The notes below the pieces were generated by a model. The model saw only the letters and a list, made by a program, of their open reading frames with translations, was not told the DNA's origin and ran no database searches. A DNA stretch of 64,000 nt from Apricaphanius iberus (lineage: Eukaryota; Chordata; Actinopteri; Cyprinodontiformes; Aphaniidae), in contig JAPXFQ010000787.1 in assembly GCA_028564705.1 (NCBI GenBank), positions 1 through 64,000 of the forward strand. The letters are read 5' to 3'. How positions within the stretch are numbered: the stretch's first letter is position 1; every line of letters begins with the position of its first letter. Shown here in pieces: positions 48,271-64,000 of this stretch. Position numbers and translations under genes: made by a program.

Positions 48271-48378
48271 GGGCTGCACATTAGCACAGTGGGTAGCATT
48301 AATGCCCTGCAGCAAGATGTTCTCCCTGTGCATGCCTGGGTTCTCTCTAGATACCCCGGCTTCCTCCCACTGTCAAAA
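48271..48378 (+). repeat. tRNA-like SINE fragment
   Basis: GGGCTGCACATTAGCACAGTGGG followed by the TTCTCCCTGTGCATGCCTGGGTTCTC and CCCGGCTTCCTCCCACTGTC blocks; same family as 36413-36654 with an internal deletion. Confidence 0.7.
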
Positions 48379-53635
<5,257 letters not shown>

Positions 53636-53890
53636 TGTGTCACGATGTGACTCCCTCTCTGCCTGTGACCTAATTACTTTTATCTGTCTTCTGTTGTCTC
53701 ATTTGTCTTTCCAGTGTTGTCCTGCCCTGTATCCATCCTATTGTCTCTCACGACCTTCACCAGATCCTCGTCAAACCTACCCTAGTTGTGATCTCCTCGT
53801 TATCGCTCATGTTGGTGGATTTAACTTTGATTAAAATGGGAAACAACCAATGTAAACCTTCCCCTGCATCTGAGTCTGAACCATTAAAGC
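53636..53890 (+). mobile_element. LTR-like repeat, copy 1
   Basis: Starts near TGTGTCACGATGTGACTCCC and includes CCTAATTACTTT, CCAGTGTTGTCCTGCCC, CCTATTGTCTCTCACG and a 3' part with GGATTTAACTTTGATTAAAATGG (a poly(A)-signal-like ATTAAA) ending GAGTCTGAACC. A second copy is at 55150-57350. This layout matches solo LTRs of fish gypsy-type elements, but TG/CA ends are not verified. Confidence 0.5.
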
Positions 53891-55147
53891 CATTAAAAGG
53901 ACTCAACATAGAAGGAGGAGAAATGGAGAGTCTCGCCTCTGGAGGAGTTCTCCCGAAGATGTTGCTACCACCGTTCTGCGTTTTCAGCAGCTTTCAAATT
54001 TATGCAGTTTACTTATTTAGCAGCGCAAGACTTTTTTACTTTTAACAGCCAGAGCAAATGTTGCTATCAGATTTTTAAAATGTTGCTGAACCCAGATGCC
54101 AGATATAATATTGTAAAATGATTCCACCAACCAGCGTGTAATGAAACTGCAAATGATAATACAAGCGTATAGCTTGGACATTTTTATTGGACAGGTATAG
54201 AAAAAGTTCAGAAACAAAAGTCCAGTTGCACATGTCTGTGGGTCATGGTTTAGTCTGCAGCATCCCAGGAAGGTTTGATTGAAGGCAGATTGAAGGCATC
54301 GTGTCATCTCCACCCTCCGTAAGCCGGTGTCCTGCTTCTGCTCCATCAGAACAAGGTGTTGATTCCGCTGCAACGGATCGCAGATATTTTTTTAAAAGTA
54401 TTATGCGTACAGTGCATTTAAAACATACACTACTAATTAAAATTAAGGAATAGAAACAAATGTCTCACTGTGCTGCAGAAAACTTAAGTAGGTCATTCAT
54501 ATGTACAAAAACAAAAAAAGGCAGGAGAACTAATTTGGATAGCTGATAATAAAAAGAACTGTCATACTGAAGATAATATGCAGATGAATAGGTTAATGTT
54601 GAGAATAAAATATACAAGCAGCATGAAATTTGCTTCTCACCGAGAGTAGGAGACAGCGAGTTCAGGGCTTCGGCGTTCTACGTTTCTCTGCTTCATCCTG
54701 CAGGTGAGAGCCATCGGCTATGAACCACGATCAGCTCCTCCTTGATAACATCTTACAGCGAGCAGCTCCATCCAGCTCACACTGAATCTTCTCTTCAGCC
54801 AACAAGCTCAGAAATGCTGAAACTCCGTTTGGATCACAGCACTGGTTTTTAACGTCTCTGTTCTTCAGCAAACACTAAACACAGCCACTCGCTGTAGCGA
54901 GGTTTTAGTTTGTTGTTAAAAGACGCCGTCAAGTTACTCTCCAGTGACTCTGCCCTCCAGCCAATCAGTGACCGACAGCCGTCTGACGTCGCTTTTCAGT
55001 ACCAGTTCAGCACGGATGGAACCACACCTGAGGTGGTACCAAAAATAGTATTGGCTCGGCTTGGAGCGGCTCAGCCAGACTTCTGCCAGTGGAGAGTAAA
55101 AAGTCCTGAGGCTGAGTCAATCCGAGTCGAGTCGTACCGGTGGAGAG
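53891..55147. other. Between the two LTR-like repeats; no recognisable retroelement proteins
   Basis: Contains no gag or pol motif. Bases 54900-55145 are GC-richer and include GGCTCGGCTTGGAGCGGCTC, a style of sequence seen at the ends of some fish hAT-type MITEs; no partner end identified. The rest is AT-rich. Confidence 0.35.
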
Positions 55148-57350
55148 ACGCCTAATGTGTCACGGTGTGACTGTCTCCCTGTCTGCGTCACTCCCTAGCT
55201 GTGTCCGAATCCAGCGGCTGGATCCTTCGAAGGACCCGGTCTACTCGGCCTACGTGGGCTGGGTCCTTCGTCGACCGGGTAGACCGGATGTTAACAGCTG
55301 TGAATTTGGATGGTCTAGCCTTCAGTTGAATTCCCGCCCCCACTTTTCCGAACTTCCTGTCGCCTAGCAACCGCGATCACGCTAAACCAGCTGGTAAAGC
55401 CAGAAATATTCCCCAGTATTTTACTCACCTTTTTTACTCTAGAGGAACAACAAGTTTAACTGTTGGCACCATGTTTTATATCTCTGGCTGAGAGGTCATC
55501 ATATCAAGATCATTTTATTTAATCAAGGTTACTACTTAAGATAGGTACTCTCATGATAAGTTCTGCAATTGAATGACTAGTGATCTAATGTACAAATTTG
55601 TAATATTTCATTTTTTATATTCATTTTAACTGTAAAAATTCTTTGTGAGCTTAAAATTATATATGCCTTTTGGATCAAAACAGCATTTTCTAATTTGATT
55701 TTATATATCTATGATTTTTTTTTTACCAAGCATATTCCAAATTGGCTCTTCCTAAATAAACTGAATTGTTTTTTGTAAACAACCACTGCAACAATAACTA
55801 ACATTGTGTTTTAACAAAACTGCAGGTCATAACACTTTTCTCCACAGCTGCCTCTTGGGATGAGCTTGAAGATGAAGCTGCTGGAGGTCTGTGGGGCTCT
55901 CTGGTTGGAAAAACTTGTCTTTTGTGCACGTCGACTTAAGCAGCCTGTAAACCCTGATGATGGATGCAGTGGACAGCATGATGAAGCTGCCCTAAACTCT
56001 CTCTGCAGACCAACCTGTATGATGTTCCCCTCGTCAACCAGAAAATATGAAAAAATATCTGTATTCAACTGATCCAGCAACACTGCCCGTTTATTCTAAT
56101 TAAGCTTAAAGAGGTCATTTATACACTTATAAATAACTGCAAAAAAACTTATCCTAATGCCAATATGATATGTTATTTTAAACTGTTCAACGTAAGCTTC
56201 TTTAAAAACACTAGTACAACTTTTAATGAAATGACTTCATGATATTTTATCATTCATATTTAACATGCTTCATATCCTAAACAAGAAGACAATAAACACA
56301 GTTTACAAAAAAGAGCAACACAACAACATTTATGAAATCTATATTTGTTAAAGTGATCAGTCATAAATTGTGTTATTTGCGCTTTTGCAAATGTACATAC
56401 AGTAGGTAATTATTATTATTATTATTGCTCTCAATTTTTTTTTTCGGCAAGGGATTAATTTCTTCCGTAGATACCTCTCCTCCTGAATTTTCCTCATTAG
56501 ATAGAAAATAAATAGGAGAGGAACGTGACAACTTTATTGATTTAAGAATGCAGAACTGTAGTTTTCACAGCAGATCACAGGTTCTGTGTTGTATGAGGCT
56601 CAATAAGAGAGCATAAGCTGTGTAACTGGATTTAATCTTCAACCTCCAAGCCACCGTGCCCCGATTTTCACTCGGTAAAGAGGTAATAATTTCTCCTAAG
56701 AAGAGTTGACTTTTTACTTAATTTCCCAAAGCAGAAAATTGCTGCCTAAAGATGAAGAAACCTTTACACTACCATATGAGCTCGTTTACGAGCGATGCTT
56801 TACAAAAAAATATTAAAACACATGTCTAAGCCAACAATAAACGGCAAACAACACAACCGTTTTAAGTTTTTAATTTTTGAACCGCCAGGTTTTAATATAC
56901 TTACATCTAAAAATTCTCAGACCGCAATGAAGCTTGGGATATTTAGACCAGCGAAGGATACACCGCAACGGTCCTTCAAATCGGGGAGAAGTCGGACGGA
57001 TTCGTCGGCCGCATTTGAAACAGTCTTCGATTTTTGGACAGTCCTAGTCGCGGCGCTGTGACGTAACCGGCCGACAAATCCGGCCTTCGAAGGATCCAGC
57101 CGCTGGATTCGGACACAGCCCCTGTCTCCCTGTAACCTAATTACTTTCACCTGTCTTATACTATACCATTAGTCTTCCCAGTGTTGTCCTGCCCTTTAAA
57201 TACCCTATTGTCTCTCACGCCCTTCACCAGCTCCTCATCAGACCTGCCCTAGTTTTGACATCCTCGTTATCTCTCGTGTTTGTGGATTTAACTTTTATTA
57301 AAATGGAAAACAACATACCTAAACCTTACTCTGTGTCTGAGTCTGATCTT
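55148..57350 (+). mobile_element. LTR-like repeat, copy 2, split by an insertion
   Basis: The 5' part (TGTGTCACGGTGTGACTG, 55156 on) and the 3' part (57119-57350, with CCTAATTACTTT, CCAGTGTTGTCCTGCCC, TTTAAATACCC and TTTTATTAAAATGG) are collinear with 53636-53890. They are separated by the 1.9-kb inverted-repeat element. TTTAAATACC just before CTATTGTCTCTCACG is a plausible promoter motif. Confidence 0.55.
55199..57118. mobile_element. DNA transposon with perfect 35-bp terminal inverted repeats, no transposase seen
   Basis: CTGTGTCCGAATCCAGCGGC... at 55199-55233 is perfectly inverted at 57084-57118. The subterminal 60-150 bases on each side are CpG-rich. The left side also contains nested palindromes: CGAAGGACCC at 55228-55237 pairs with GGGTCCTTCG at 55261-55270, and CCGGTCTAC with GTAGACCGG just outside. 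The middle 1.5 kb is AT-rich, and its open frames (up to 90 codons) carry no recognised motif. Target duplication not resolved. Superfamily unknown. Confidence 0.75.
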
Positions 57351-58081
57351 CACATCTCTAGACAATGGTAGATGCGGCCTTGAATACAGTGCATCTTTCC
57401 AATGATTTTTATGTAACTCCAAATGATTTGTTAAAAAAGGGCCTTTCTGCAGATTTTTTTGTATAGTTTATGTAAAATATTTTTAAGAAAATGAATCTTG
57501 ACTGAAGTACTTTGACCCACTGTGATTAATCCACTATTGGCTGGAATTTGTAAAGCAGCCAATTAAACAGCATTGTCATTTTAGTCGGCACTGACTGACT
57601 GTACCCCAAAGAGCTAAACCAAGGAAGACACATATATGGAGTATAAATGTAGATGGGCAAAGCCTCCATAAGGTCACCAATAGGTTTCTGAGGAGATGAA
57701 TTGAAGCATAATGGGGGGTTCCTACCACCACCATCTTGACAGTGTCACGCTTAGAAAATACAAGAATGGCCAGAGATGTGGAGCTGAATATGGGGCTTTG
57801 AGGGTGGAGGACGATGATTGACACTCATCAAACTCTGAGTCAAAGTAGCTGTGAACTAACTGCAGCCTGACCTATTAAACCTTGAATGTTTTTTTCTGTA
57901 TTTTTTTTTTCTTATTCCAGGCTGTAAATGTATTTATTTCTGCTATGAAGTTGGTATTTTTAACATGGGAGTCGACATGAAGTTGCTTCTTGCTGGAGCT
58001 AGCCTCTAGTGGGTGAGTTATTTATTGATTATTTGATTTATTTTGCTGCACCTCCATTATAACAATCTTTTCATCCACCAT
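57351..58081. other. Noncoding, no feature recognised
   Basis: AT-rich, no domain-bearing frame on either strand. Confidence 0.45.
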
Positions 58082-58677
58082 CAAGTCAAATCAAACTTTA
58101 TTTATAAAGCGCTTTTCAAACAAAGTTTCTCAAAGTGCTTTACAGATTAAAAATGACCCCAAAACCTCCCATACCCCCATACAAAAACCAAAATAAAATC
58201 ACCATCACGACTCCCCCCCCTCCCAACCCCCGTACAAACATACACACTTAAAAGCTAAAAAAAAAAATACAGGCTGAGCACGGATGAGCCAGAAAACGCC
58301 ATCATGGGAGCCATCTGCATCTGCTTCCATCTGCATCTGTGGAGATGGACGCCAAAACAACAACCCAGGGCACCCAGAGGAGGGAGGGCTGGTACCTCCA
58401 CCAAAGCACTACCTGGGGGGCACCCAGGCAGCCACAGCCGACTACTATTGCCGATGCAGGGGGCCCCCACAGAGGAAACACTGGCAAGAAAGATTAAAAT
58501 AAGTTAAAATATTAAGTGTATGAAATATAAAGTTTAAAACAATAAGTGTAAAACAATGATAACATAGAATCAAGATAAAAATGCAAAGCAGATTAATATA
58601 AAGAGTTAAAAGCTAAAACTAAAAATTAAGTCAGGTAAAACCTGCTGAGCAGTTAAAAATATATTAATAAATAATAA

Positions 58678-61015
58678 TTAGTTAAAAACTAAGCTAAAAA
58701 GGTGAGTCTTTAGCCTGCTCTTAAAAACAGGAACGTTCTCTGCAGCCCTGAGGTCCTCCAGCAGCCTTTTCCAGAGGTGAGGGCCATAATAATGAAAAGA
58801 CTCCTCACCATGAGTCCGTGTCCTGACTTTGGGGATGACAAGGAGACGGCTGGCTGAGGAGCGCAGAGACCGCGAGGGTTCATACGGTAAAAGCCTTTCT
58901 GACAGATAAGAAGGCCTAAGACCATTAAGACACTTAAAAACCATTAAACAACGGGGAGCCAATGCAGTGATTTTGAGACCGGGGTAATGTGGTCCCACCT
59001 CCTGGTCTTCATCAGGACACGAGCTGCTGAATTCTGTAAAAGCTGTACACTTGATGTAGTCTTTTTGGGAAGACCAGAAAGCAGGGCATTACAATAATCA
59101 ATTCTAGGGGTGATAAAAGCATGCATTAGCGTCTCCATATTGGCCCGAGAGAGAATGGGGCGAACTCTGGCAATGTTCTTTAGGTCTCAGGACCGATAAC
59201 TAAAACCTCAGTTGTGTCCTGGTTGAGCTGGAGAAAGTTTTCTGCCATCCAGGATTTAATGTCTAAAATGCAGTTAAAAAGTGCATCCATTGGCCGTGTG
59301 TCATCAGGAGACATGGAGATGTACAACCGTGTATCATCAGCATAACTGTGAAAGTTAAATCCATGTCTTCTGATGACAGCACCATGAGGGAGCATATAAA
59401 GGTTAAAAAGTACTGGGCCTAAAACTGAACCCTGGGGTACACCACAAGTGATCTTATGGACCGTAGAGGAACAGATATCTAAACTTACCATAAAAGTCCT
59501 TTCTGTGAGGTAGGATGTGAACCATTTGTGAACAGCACCAGAGAGGCCAATCTGTTTTAAACGGGTTAAAAGAATAGTGTGGTCTACGGTATCAAAGGCA
59601 GCGCTTAGATCCAGTAGAACCAACACTGTCACCTTTTTAGTCTCATAGTTTAATCTAAAATCATTTAAAATATTTAAAAGAGTCGTCTCAGTGCTGTGGT
59701 TCATCCTAAAACCAGACTGAAATTTCTCTAGGACATTATGAGCGTTAATAAAATCATTAAGTTGAATAAAAACAAGTTTATAAAAAACTTTGATTAAAAA
59801 GGGTAAATTAGATACCGGTCGGTAATTGTTTAAATCATTAAAATCGAAATTGCTCTTCTTCAGCAGAGGCCTCACTACCGCCGCTTTAAAGGTAGCAGGA
59901 AAAACCCCATCTGAAGGGAGCAATTCATAAAGTTTAAAATCTCATCTTTAAAAGAACCATAAAATTGCTTTATAAACCTGGTAGGAATCGGGTCCAAAGC
60001 GCTTGTGGTGGGCCTCACTGAGGAGAAAACTTTATCAAGGGTCCCAGCATCCACCAGGACAAAACTGTCCAGTGTTTCCTCTGGTGAAGGCAAACACTCA
60101 GATTTATCTAAAACCATGTTAGTTTGAGAGGATAAAATATTACATCTGATGGTGTCTACCTTCCCTCTGAAGTGGTCTGCAAACTCCTCAGAGAGAGTGT
60201 TTGAGGGGGTTTTCTGAAGAGTATTAGATGAATGATTTAGAATATTAACAATGGTGGAAAAAATAATTTTGGGGTTATTTTTATGTTCTTAGATGATTCT
60301 GGAAAAGTATGCATTTCTGGAATGTCTTAAAGCATTATTGTATAATTTGAAATGTTCTATGTATATCTGATGATTTATTGTAATTTTATTTTTCCTCCAT
60401 TTCCTTTCTGTTGCTCCTCTTAACATTTTTTAAGAGCTTAATTTCTCCATGGTGTTCTATGTTTTGAATGTACGTTTAAAACTGTAATTGGAGCCAGCAG
60501 GTCGAGAGCAGATTTAAGCCTACTGTTAAAATCATTCACGATAAAATCACAGGGGGCAGGTAAAGGTACAGGAGGAAACTTTTTAAAAACGTCAAGAAAA
60601 CCTGCAGCCACTTCAGGGGTTAGATGACGCTTCCTGACAGTTCTCACAGAGGTTTCTAATTGGATAAAACTGGTGATATTAAAAAACACATAGTAGTGGT
60701 CAGAGACAGCCAAGTCAACAACAGAGGACACACTGGTGGACAGGCCATACGTGATGACCAGGTCCAGAGTGTGTCCTCTGTTGTGAGTTGGCTGCATGAC
60801 ATGCTGGCTAAAATCCATATAATTCAAAATATTTAAAAAATCTGTTGATAAAGCATCTAAAAGGTCATCTATATGTAGATTAAAATCACCAGCTAAAATT
60901 ATCCTCTCATAAGAGTTTTGTAAAATTGATAAAAACTCTGAAAATTTTGGAATAAAAAGTGCATTCCTTTTCAGAGGCCTATAAACTGTGACACATAAAA
61001 TCTGAGCGAGGGTAT
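58678..61015 (-). pseudogene. LINE ORF2: endonuclease and reverse transcriptase, inactivated
   Basis: The endonuclease C-terminal half is visible: VTVYRPLKRNALF near 60990, IILAGDFN near 60905-60885, the HTLDLVIT block near 60778, and SDHYYVFF near 60700. Its N-terminal half is missing. The reverse transcriptase (59923-59180, 247 codons open) shows YRPVSNLPFL, LLDLSAAFDTVDH (first catalytic Asp), GVPQGSVLGP and the YADD box (second and third Asp) at residues 194-197. The post-RT region (59138-58678) has IDYCNALLSGLP and LHWLPV. Frames are interrupted between 60400 and 60120 and near 59170. Confidence 0.85.
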
Positions 61016-62122
61016 GCCAGGCTTAGTGCCAGCATGTGGGTAACTTGTCTGTTAAGATGGAGTCCGTCTGCCCCAAATAATTGACTCCTGCCCCAGAAAA
61101 TGTTAAAATTGTCTATAAAACCAATGTTGTGCATCACGGTAACAGAGGAAACCCAAGTGTTTGAAGAGAGTAACCTGCTGAATCTATTTATTCCTCTCCT
61201 GATGGTGGGAGTGGGGCCACAAATAAAAACAGATAGAGGTTTGTCTTTTAAAAGATTAAAAAGATGAATTAAATCCTGTTTTAAGAGCTCAGACTGCTGT
61301 TTGCGAATGTCATTGGTGCCAGCATGAATTATAACTTTACTGACAGTTGGGTGACTTTGGATGGATTCCAGAATCTGTTCAGAAATGTCATTTCCTGTAG
61401 CTCCAGGAAAACAAAGGGTCCTCTCATCCTAACATGCTGGATAATAGAGTCTCCAATGATGAGAGTGATGGGTGGATGGTGTGCAGGCTGCTGCTGCTGA
61501 TTCTGAGCAGAAGATCCCTCGTTGTCCAGGACCGGCTGGATGTTGGGCAGCTTGGCTTCCACAGGACTGCAGCGATGTTTAGAGGGCGCCGAGGGCTCGT
61601 TCCGTGGATTCGGGCTGTAATGGAGCACTCCTCGGCGGGTCCCGGCTGAAGTCCTGGGTTTAGTGCGACGTGGGTGGTTGCCGGTGTTGTTCGAGAATCT
61701 GTTCCCCTGAAATATTCTGTTCCCCCTGGTTTTACGGGTATGTTTTCCCTAACCTTTTGTGGTTTCTGATTGGCTGACCGGTTGATTTCTTACTAATCTT
61801 AACATTCGAGAACAATTACCTAACCACAAGTCATTTTCTAATCCTAAAATTGGATGAGCATTACCTAACCATAAACTGACCATTTTGCCAACCCTACTCT
61901 TCGGGAACCAGTGCCTAAACCTAACGGGGGAACAGAATATTTCAGGGGAACAGATTTTCGCACTTCAGTGGCAGCAGCGAAAGTTCGGACGAAGATGATG
62001 TCCACGTCGCGCCCGTGGTCCTGGATCAGGTGTAAGTTGGTGATCCTCTGCTCCAGTTCTCAGATTTTCTTGGTTAGCCTGACACAACCATCGCACCCGG
62101 AGCTACAGGTGAGTGGAGGCAT
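61005..62122 (-). pseudogene. LINE ORF1 with SGNH-hydrolase (esterase) domain
   Basis: From ATG at 62122 the product starts MPPLTCSSGCDGCVRLTKK with a CxxxCxxC cluster, then a stop, then ELEQRITNLHLIQ (a short coiled-coil-like helix). The frame then meets the MITE (61694-61956). After it come a Pro/Gln-rich linker and the esterase signature: GDSI (61454-61443; nucleophile Ser in block I), after a frameshift HAGTND (block III, at about 61326-61309), and DGLHLN (block V, near 61068-61051; catalytic Asp/His). ORF1 proteins of CR1/L2-group LINEs are known to carry such an esterase, whose exact role is unclear. Broken by a stop, a frameshift and the insertion. Confidence 0.75.
61694..61956. mobile_element. 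263-bp MITE with a perfect 31-bp TIR
   Basis: AATCTGTTCCCCTGAAATAT... at 61696-61726 is perfectly inverted at 61926-61956, with a likely 4-bp target duplication TTCG (61690-61693 and 61957-61960). It lies inside the LINE ORF1, so it is younger than the LINE. The interior has repeated CCTAACC-type motifs and no coding capacity. Confidence 0.85.
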
Positions 62123-62290
62123 GATAAAAGTAACAGTGGTCGGTGCTCTGATTAAAAACGCGTCCGATAAAAGATAAGTTGCTAAAAGTTAAAAACGGTT
62201 AAAACTAGTCAATAGAAAATGATTAAAAAACACAGTTAAAAAGAATTAAAAACCAGTTAAAACCGTATTAAAGATTTGGAGTTGGCAGGA

Positions 62291-64000
62291 GGCATCAGGA
62301 CGCCGAAGCATGCGCATGGAATAGATCCATACCACCATACCCTTATAGGTTTCTATTCAGGTGACTGTGAATGTTAATAGAGTATAGGGACACACTGTTA
62401 AAAAAACTGTTTGAAATGATTAGAGGGCATTATCCTGCTGGCTTTGATGCTTGACTTTTAATTATCTCCAGCTGGTTTTCTTTATCTCAATATATTCAGT
62501 ACAAATTAATGAAACCAGGCTTATTTAGTCTTTCTTTCTGCCAGTCAAAATAATTAAATGTTTTCCTTTTTTCCACTGCACATATCCTTTCCAGTAAGCA
62601 AAGAGAATGGCATTTAAATACATTTAACACGTCACAAGGGATCTCTTGTATAAATTTGATCCAGATTGTAGAGTTTTTCTTCTCTCAGAAATGTGGATTC
62701 GTGATGAAAGTCAGTTGGATGTAATACAACTGTGGCTGGAGGAGAACCAGAATCGGAGCCGTTCTAATCAATGCACCTCTATCAGAGAGGTGTGAGCTGT
62801 TGTGTGGAGGGAAAATGGTAAGTCTGCAGGTGGTTAATCATAGGGTTGCATAACAGTCAGATGAAATTTTCGCTATCAACACTTTCTGCTCTTGGCTTTG
62901 TTTCTGGCCTGCTGTTATGGTGAGAATCCAACCACACATCAACTGTCAGCACCAAGACATTTTAATTGCATCATTAACATTAACAAGAGACCCTTCAAAC
63001 AGTAAAGGAGTCAATAACAAGAAGCATATTTGCTTAAAAAACCTAAACCAAAACTAAATAACCTTTTTTCCATTCAACAGCAGATGTCGATGTCAGGGGA
63101 TACCAAAAAATCTGAAGTGATAATTGTAATGTGAAAGACATGATTTTACTGGGTTTCAACTAGTGTCTAACCACCACATTACAAATTAAATCTACTCTCA
63201 TAATCGGCCTCAACGGCGTAGATGAATAAAAATTAATAAAAGCACATGATATGCTCAGTAAATTAGGTGTCTAGATCCCAATCCTGACGGATAATTTCAA
63301 CCTTTCTGTCTCCAGTGGCTCAAACCACTGATAACTGACAGCTTATTCATCGGTTTAATGAGTCTGTCCTGCCTGATACACAAAGGCTCTCATGAGATTT
63401 CTGCACATTAACCGCTGGGCAGGATGGTAAATACTAATGTGTTCAGCCTTTGATGCCGCCTGGCTGTAAAGTCACACGTCAAAATCGTCCGAGTCCTACT
63501 GGATTTCACAACAACAAATCTTACACTGGAGCCCAACAGAGCAGCCAAGTACAGCAGCGCTAATAAGAGCCTCAGGCGATTCAGAAATCTCATCTTTGTC
63601 GAGGATTCAACCTCAGGTAATCAGATTTTTTTTTCTTTTATTGGCCTTGTGGTGAAGAGCTGCTGGTTTATTATCAGACTTCAGCTGTTTATTTGGATGT
63701 TACCCTGAATTTTTAAACAATTGTCATCACCAAACTGTTCTGGATAAACCAAATTTATCACAGGATTTGAAGTTTAATATAAAGTAATTTTGTGATTCTG
63801 AAGCAAACTTTTTACAATTTACATTGGTTAAAGTGAACACCAGCTTTTTTGAAGGTCTTTAAGCACCTGTGAGGGAATATCCAAATATATTATGTGGTCA
63901 AATCGATTATTTGTATTCTATCAGAATATCTACAATGCCTTGCATTGCTATTGTCATAGTTAAATGTAGTTTCCCTGGGGTGTATATATACACTAAGTGG
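62291..64000. other. Noncoding, one speculative exon
   Basis: AT-rich with no repeat ends recognised. On the minus strand at 63593-63525 a 23-codon segment starts MRFLNRLR and continues as a Leu/Ala-rich hydrophobic span, ending at a good donor context (CCAGT then GTAAGA). It could be the first coding exon of a secreted or type II membrane protein; the downstream exons would lie at lower coordinates and were not found. Confidence 0.3.

Larger units (their letters stand above)
58082..62290 (-). mobile_element. L2/CR1-type LINE, nearly full span
   Basis: On the minus strand the order is a 5' leader (about 62290-62123), ORF1 with a cysteine cluster and an SGNH-esterase domain, endonuclease, reverse transcriptase, post-RT region, a 3' UTR (58680-58110), and a tail reading GCGCTTTATAAATAAAGTTTG then ATTTGACTTGA. 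An internal deletion near 61015 joins the end of ORF1 to the middle of the endonuclease, and a MITE interrupts ORF1. Stops in several domains make this copy dead. Confidence 0.85.

Noticed and set aside
53891..55147. Complete LTR retrotransposon between the two LTR-like repeats
   Set aside because: The interior lacks gag, protease, RT or integrase motifs, so two independent solo copies or a non-autonomous unit are equally likely.

Overview
The window looks like a piece of a teleost fish nuclear genome, probably percomorph. It is AT-rich, has no operons or bacterial-type gene packing, carries one intronless vertebrate receptor gene, and is densely packed with repeat families typical of ray-finned fishes: several Tc1-like DNA transposons, PIF/Harbinger and other TIR elements, LINEs with esterase-type ORF1, tRNA-like SINEs, and LTR elements. 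The only complete host protein gene I can support is mc4r (melanocortin-4 receptor) at 45666-46655 on the + strand. The only other long intact reading frame with a recognisable product is a Tc1-superfamily transposase at 13086-14129.

Layout. 1-2.0 kb: an antisense endogenous-retrovirus envelope remnant abutting a decayed Ty1/copia-type pol. 3.7-5.3 kb: a transposase-less Tc1-like element stuffed with other inverted-repeat elements. 7.1-8.7 kb: a dead DD34E Tc1 element with long inverted repeats. 12.7-14.3 kb: a young Tc1-like element with an intact DD38E transposase inside a TA microsatellite. 16.2-16.6 kb: a LINE fragment. 18.2-22.9 kb: a heavily interrupted Tc1 fossil holding two LINE fragments, a Harbinger element and an unclassified repeat. 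29.0-31.3 kb: another Tc1 fossil carrying a 591-bp solo LTR. 38.4-42.9 kb: a Tc1 stub, a minisatellite, and a roughly 4-kb unclassified element bounded by direct repeats with antisense TATA boxes. 43.4-44.9 kb: the 3' end of a retrovirus-like element (envelope tail, purine tract, LTR start).

45.3-46.7 kb holds mc4r and its probable 5' leader. 47.0-48.1 kb is a palindromic tandem repeat split by a hairpin MITE. 48.4-53.6 kb is relatively repeat-poor noncoding DNA. 53.6-57.4 kb has two copies of an LTR-like repeat, the second split by a 1.9-kb element with perfect 35-bp terminal inverted repeats. 58.1-62.3 kb is an almost full-span LINE on the - strand with an SGNH-esterase ORF1, endonuclease and reverse transcriptase, interrupted by a 263-bp MITE. 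The last 1.7 kb has no clear gene apart from a speculative signal-anchor exon.

The genes do not form a pathway. The biology is a conserved appetite and growth receptor embedded in a transposon graveyard, with a retroviral LTR starting about 1.3 kb upstream of its start codon. I did not find convincing evidence for a new multi-gene system. The best leads are the intact DD38E transposon, the unclassified 38.9-42.9 kb element, the CpG-rich 35-bp-TIR element, and the LTR next to mc4r. Family assignments rest on reading motifs and on remembered family features, not on a database search.
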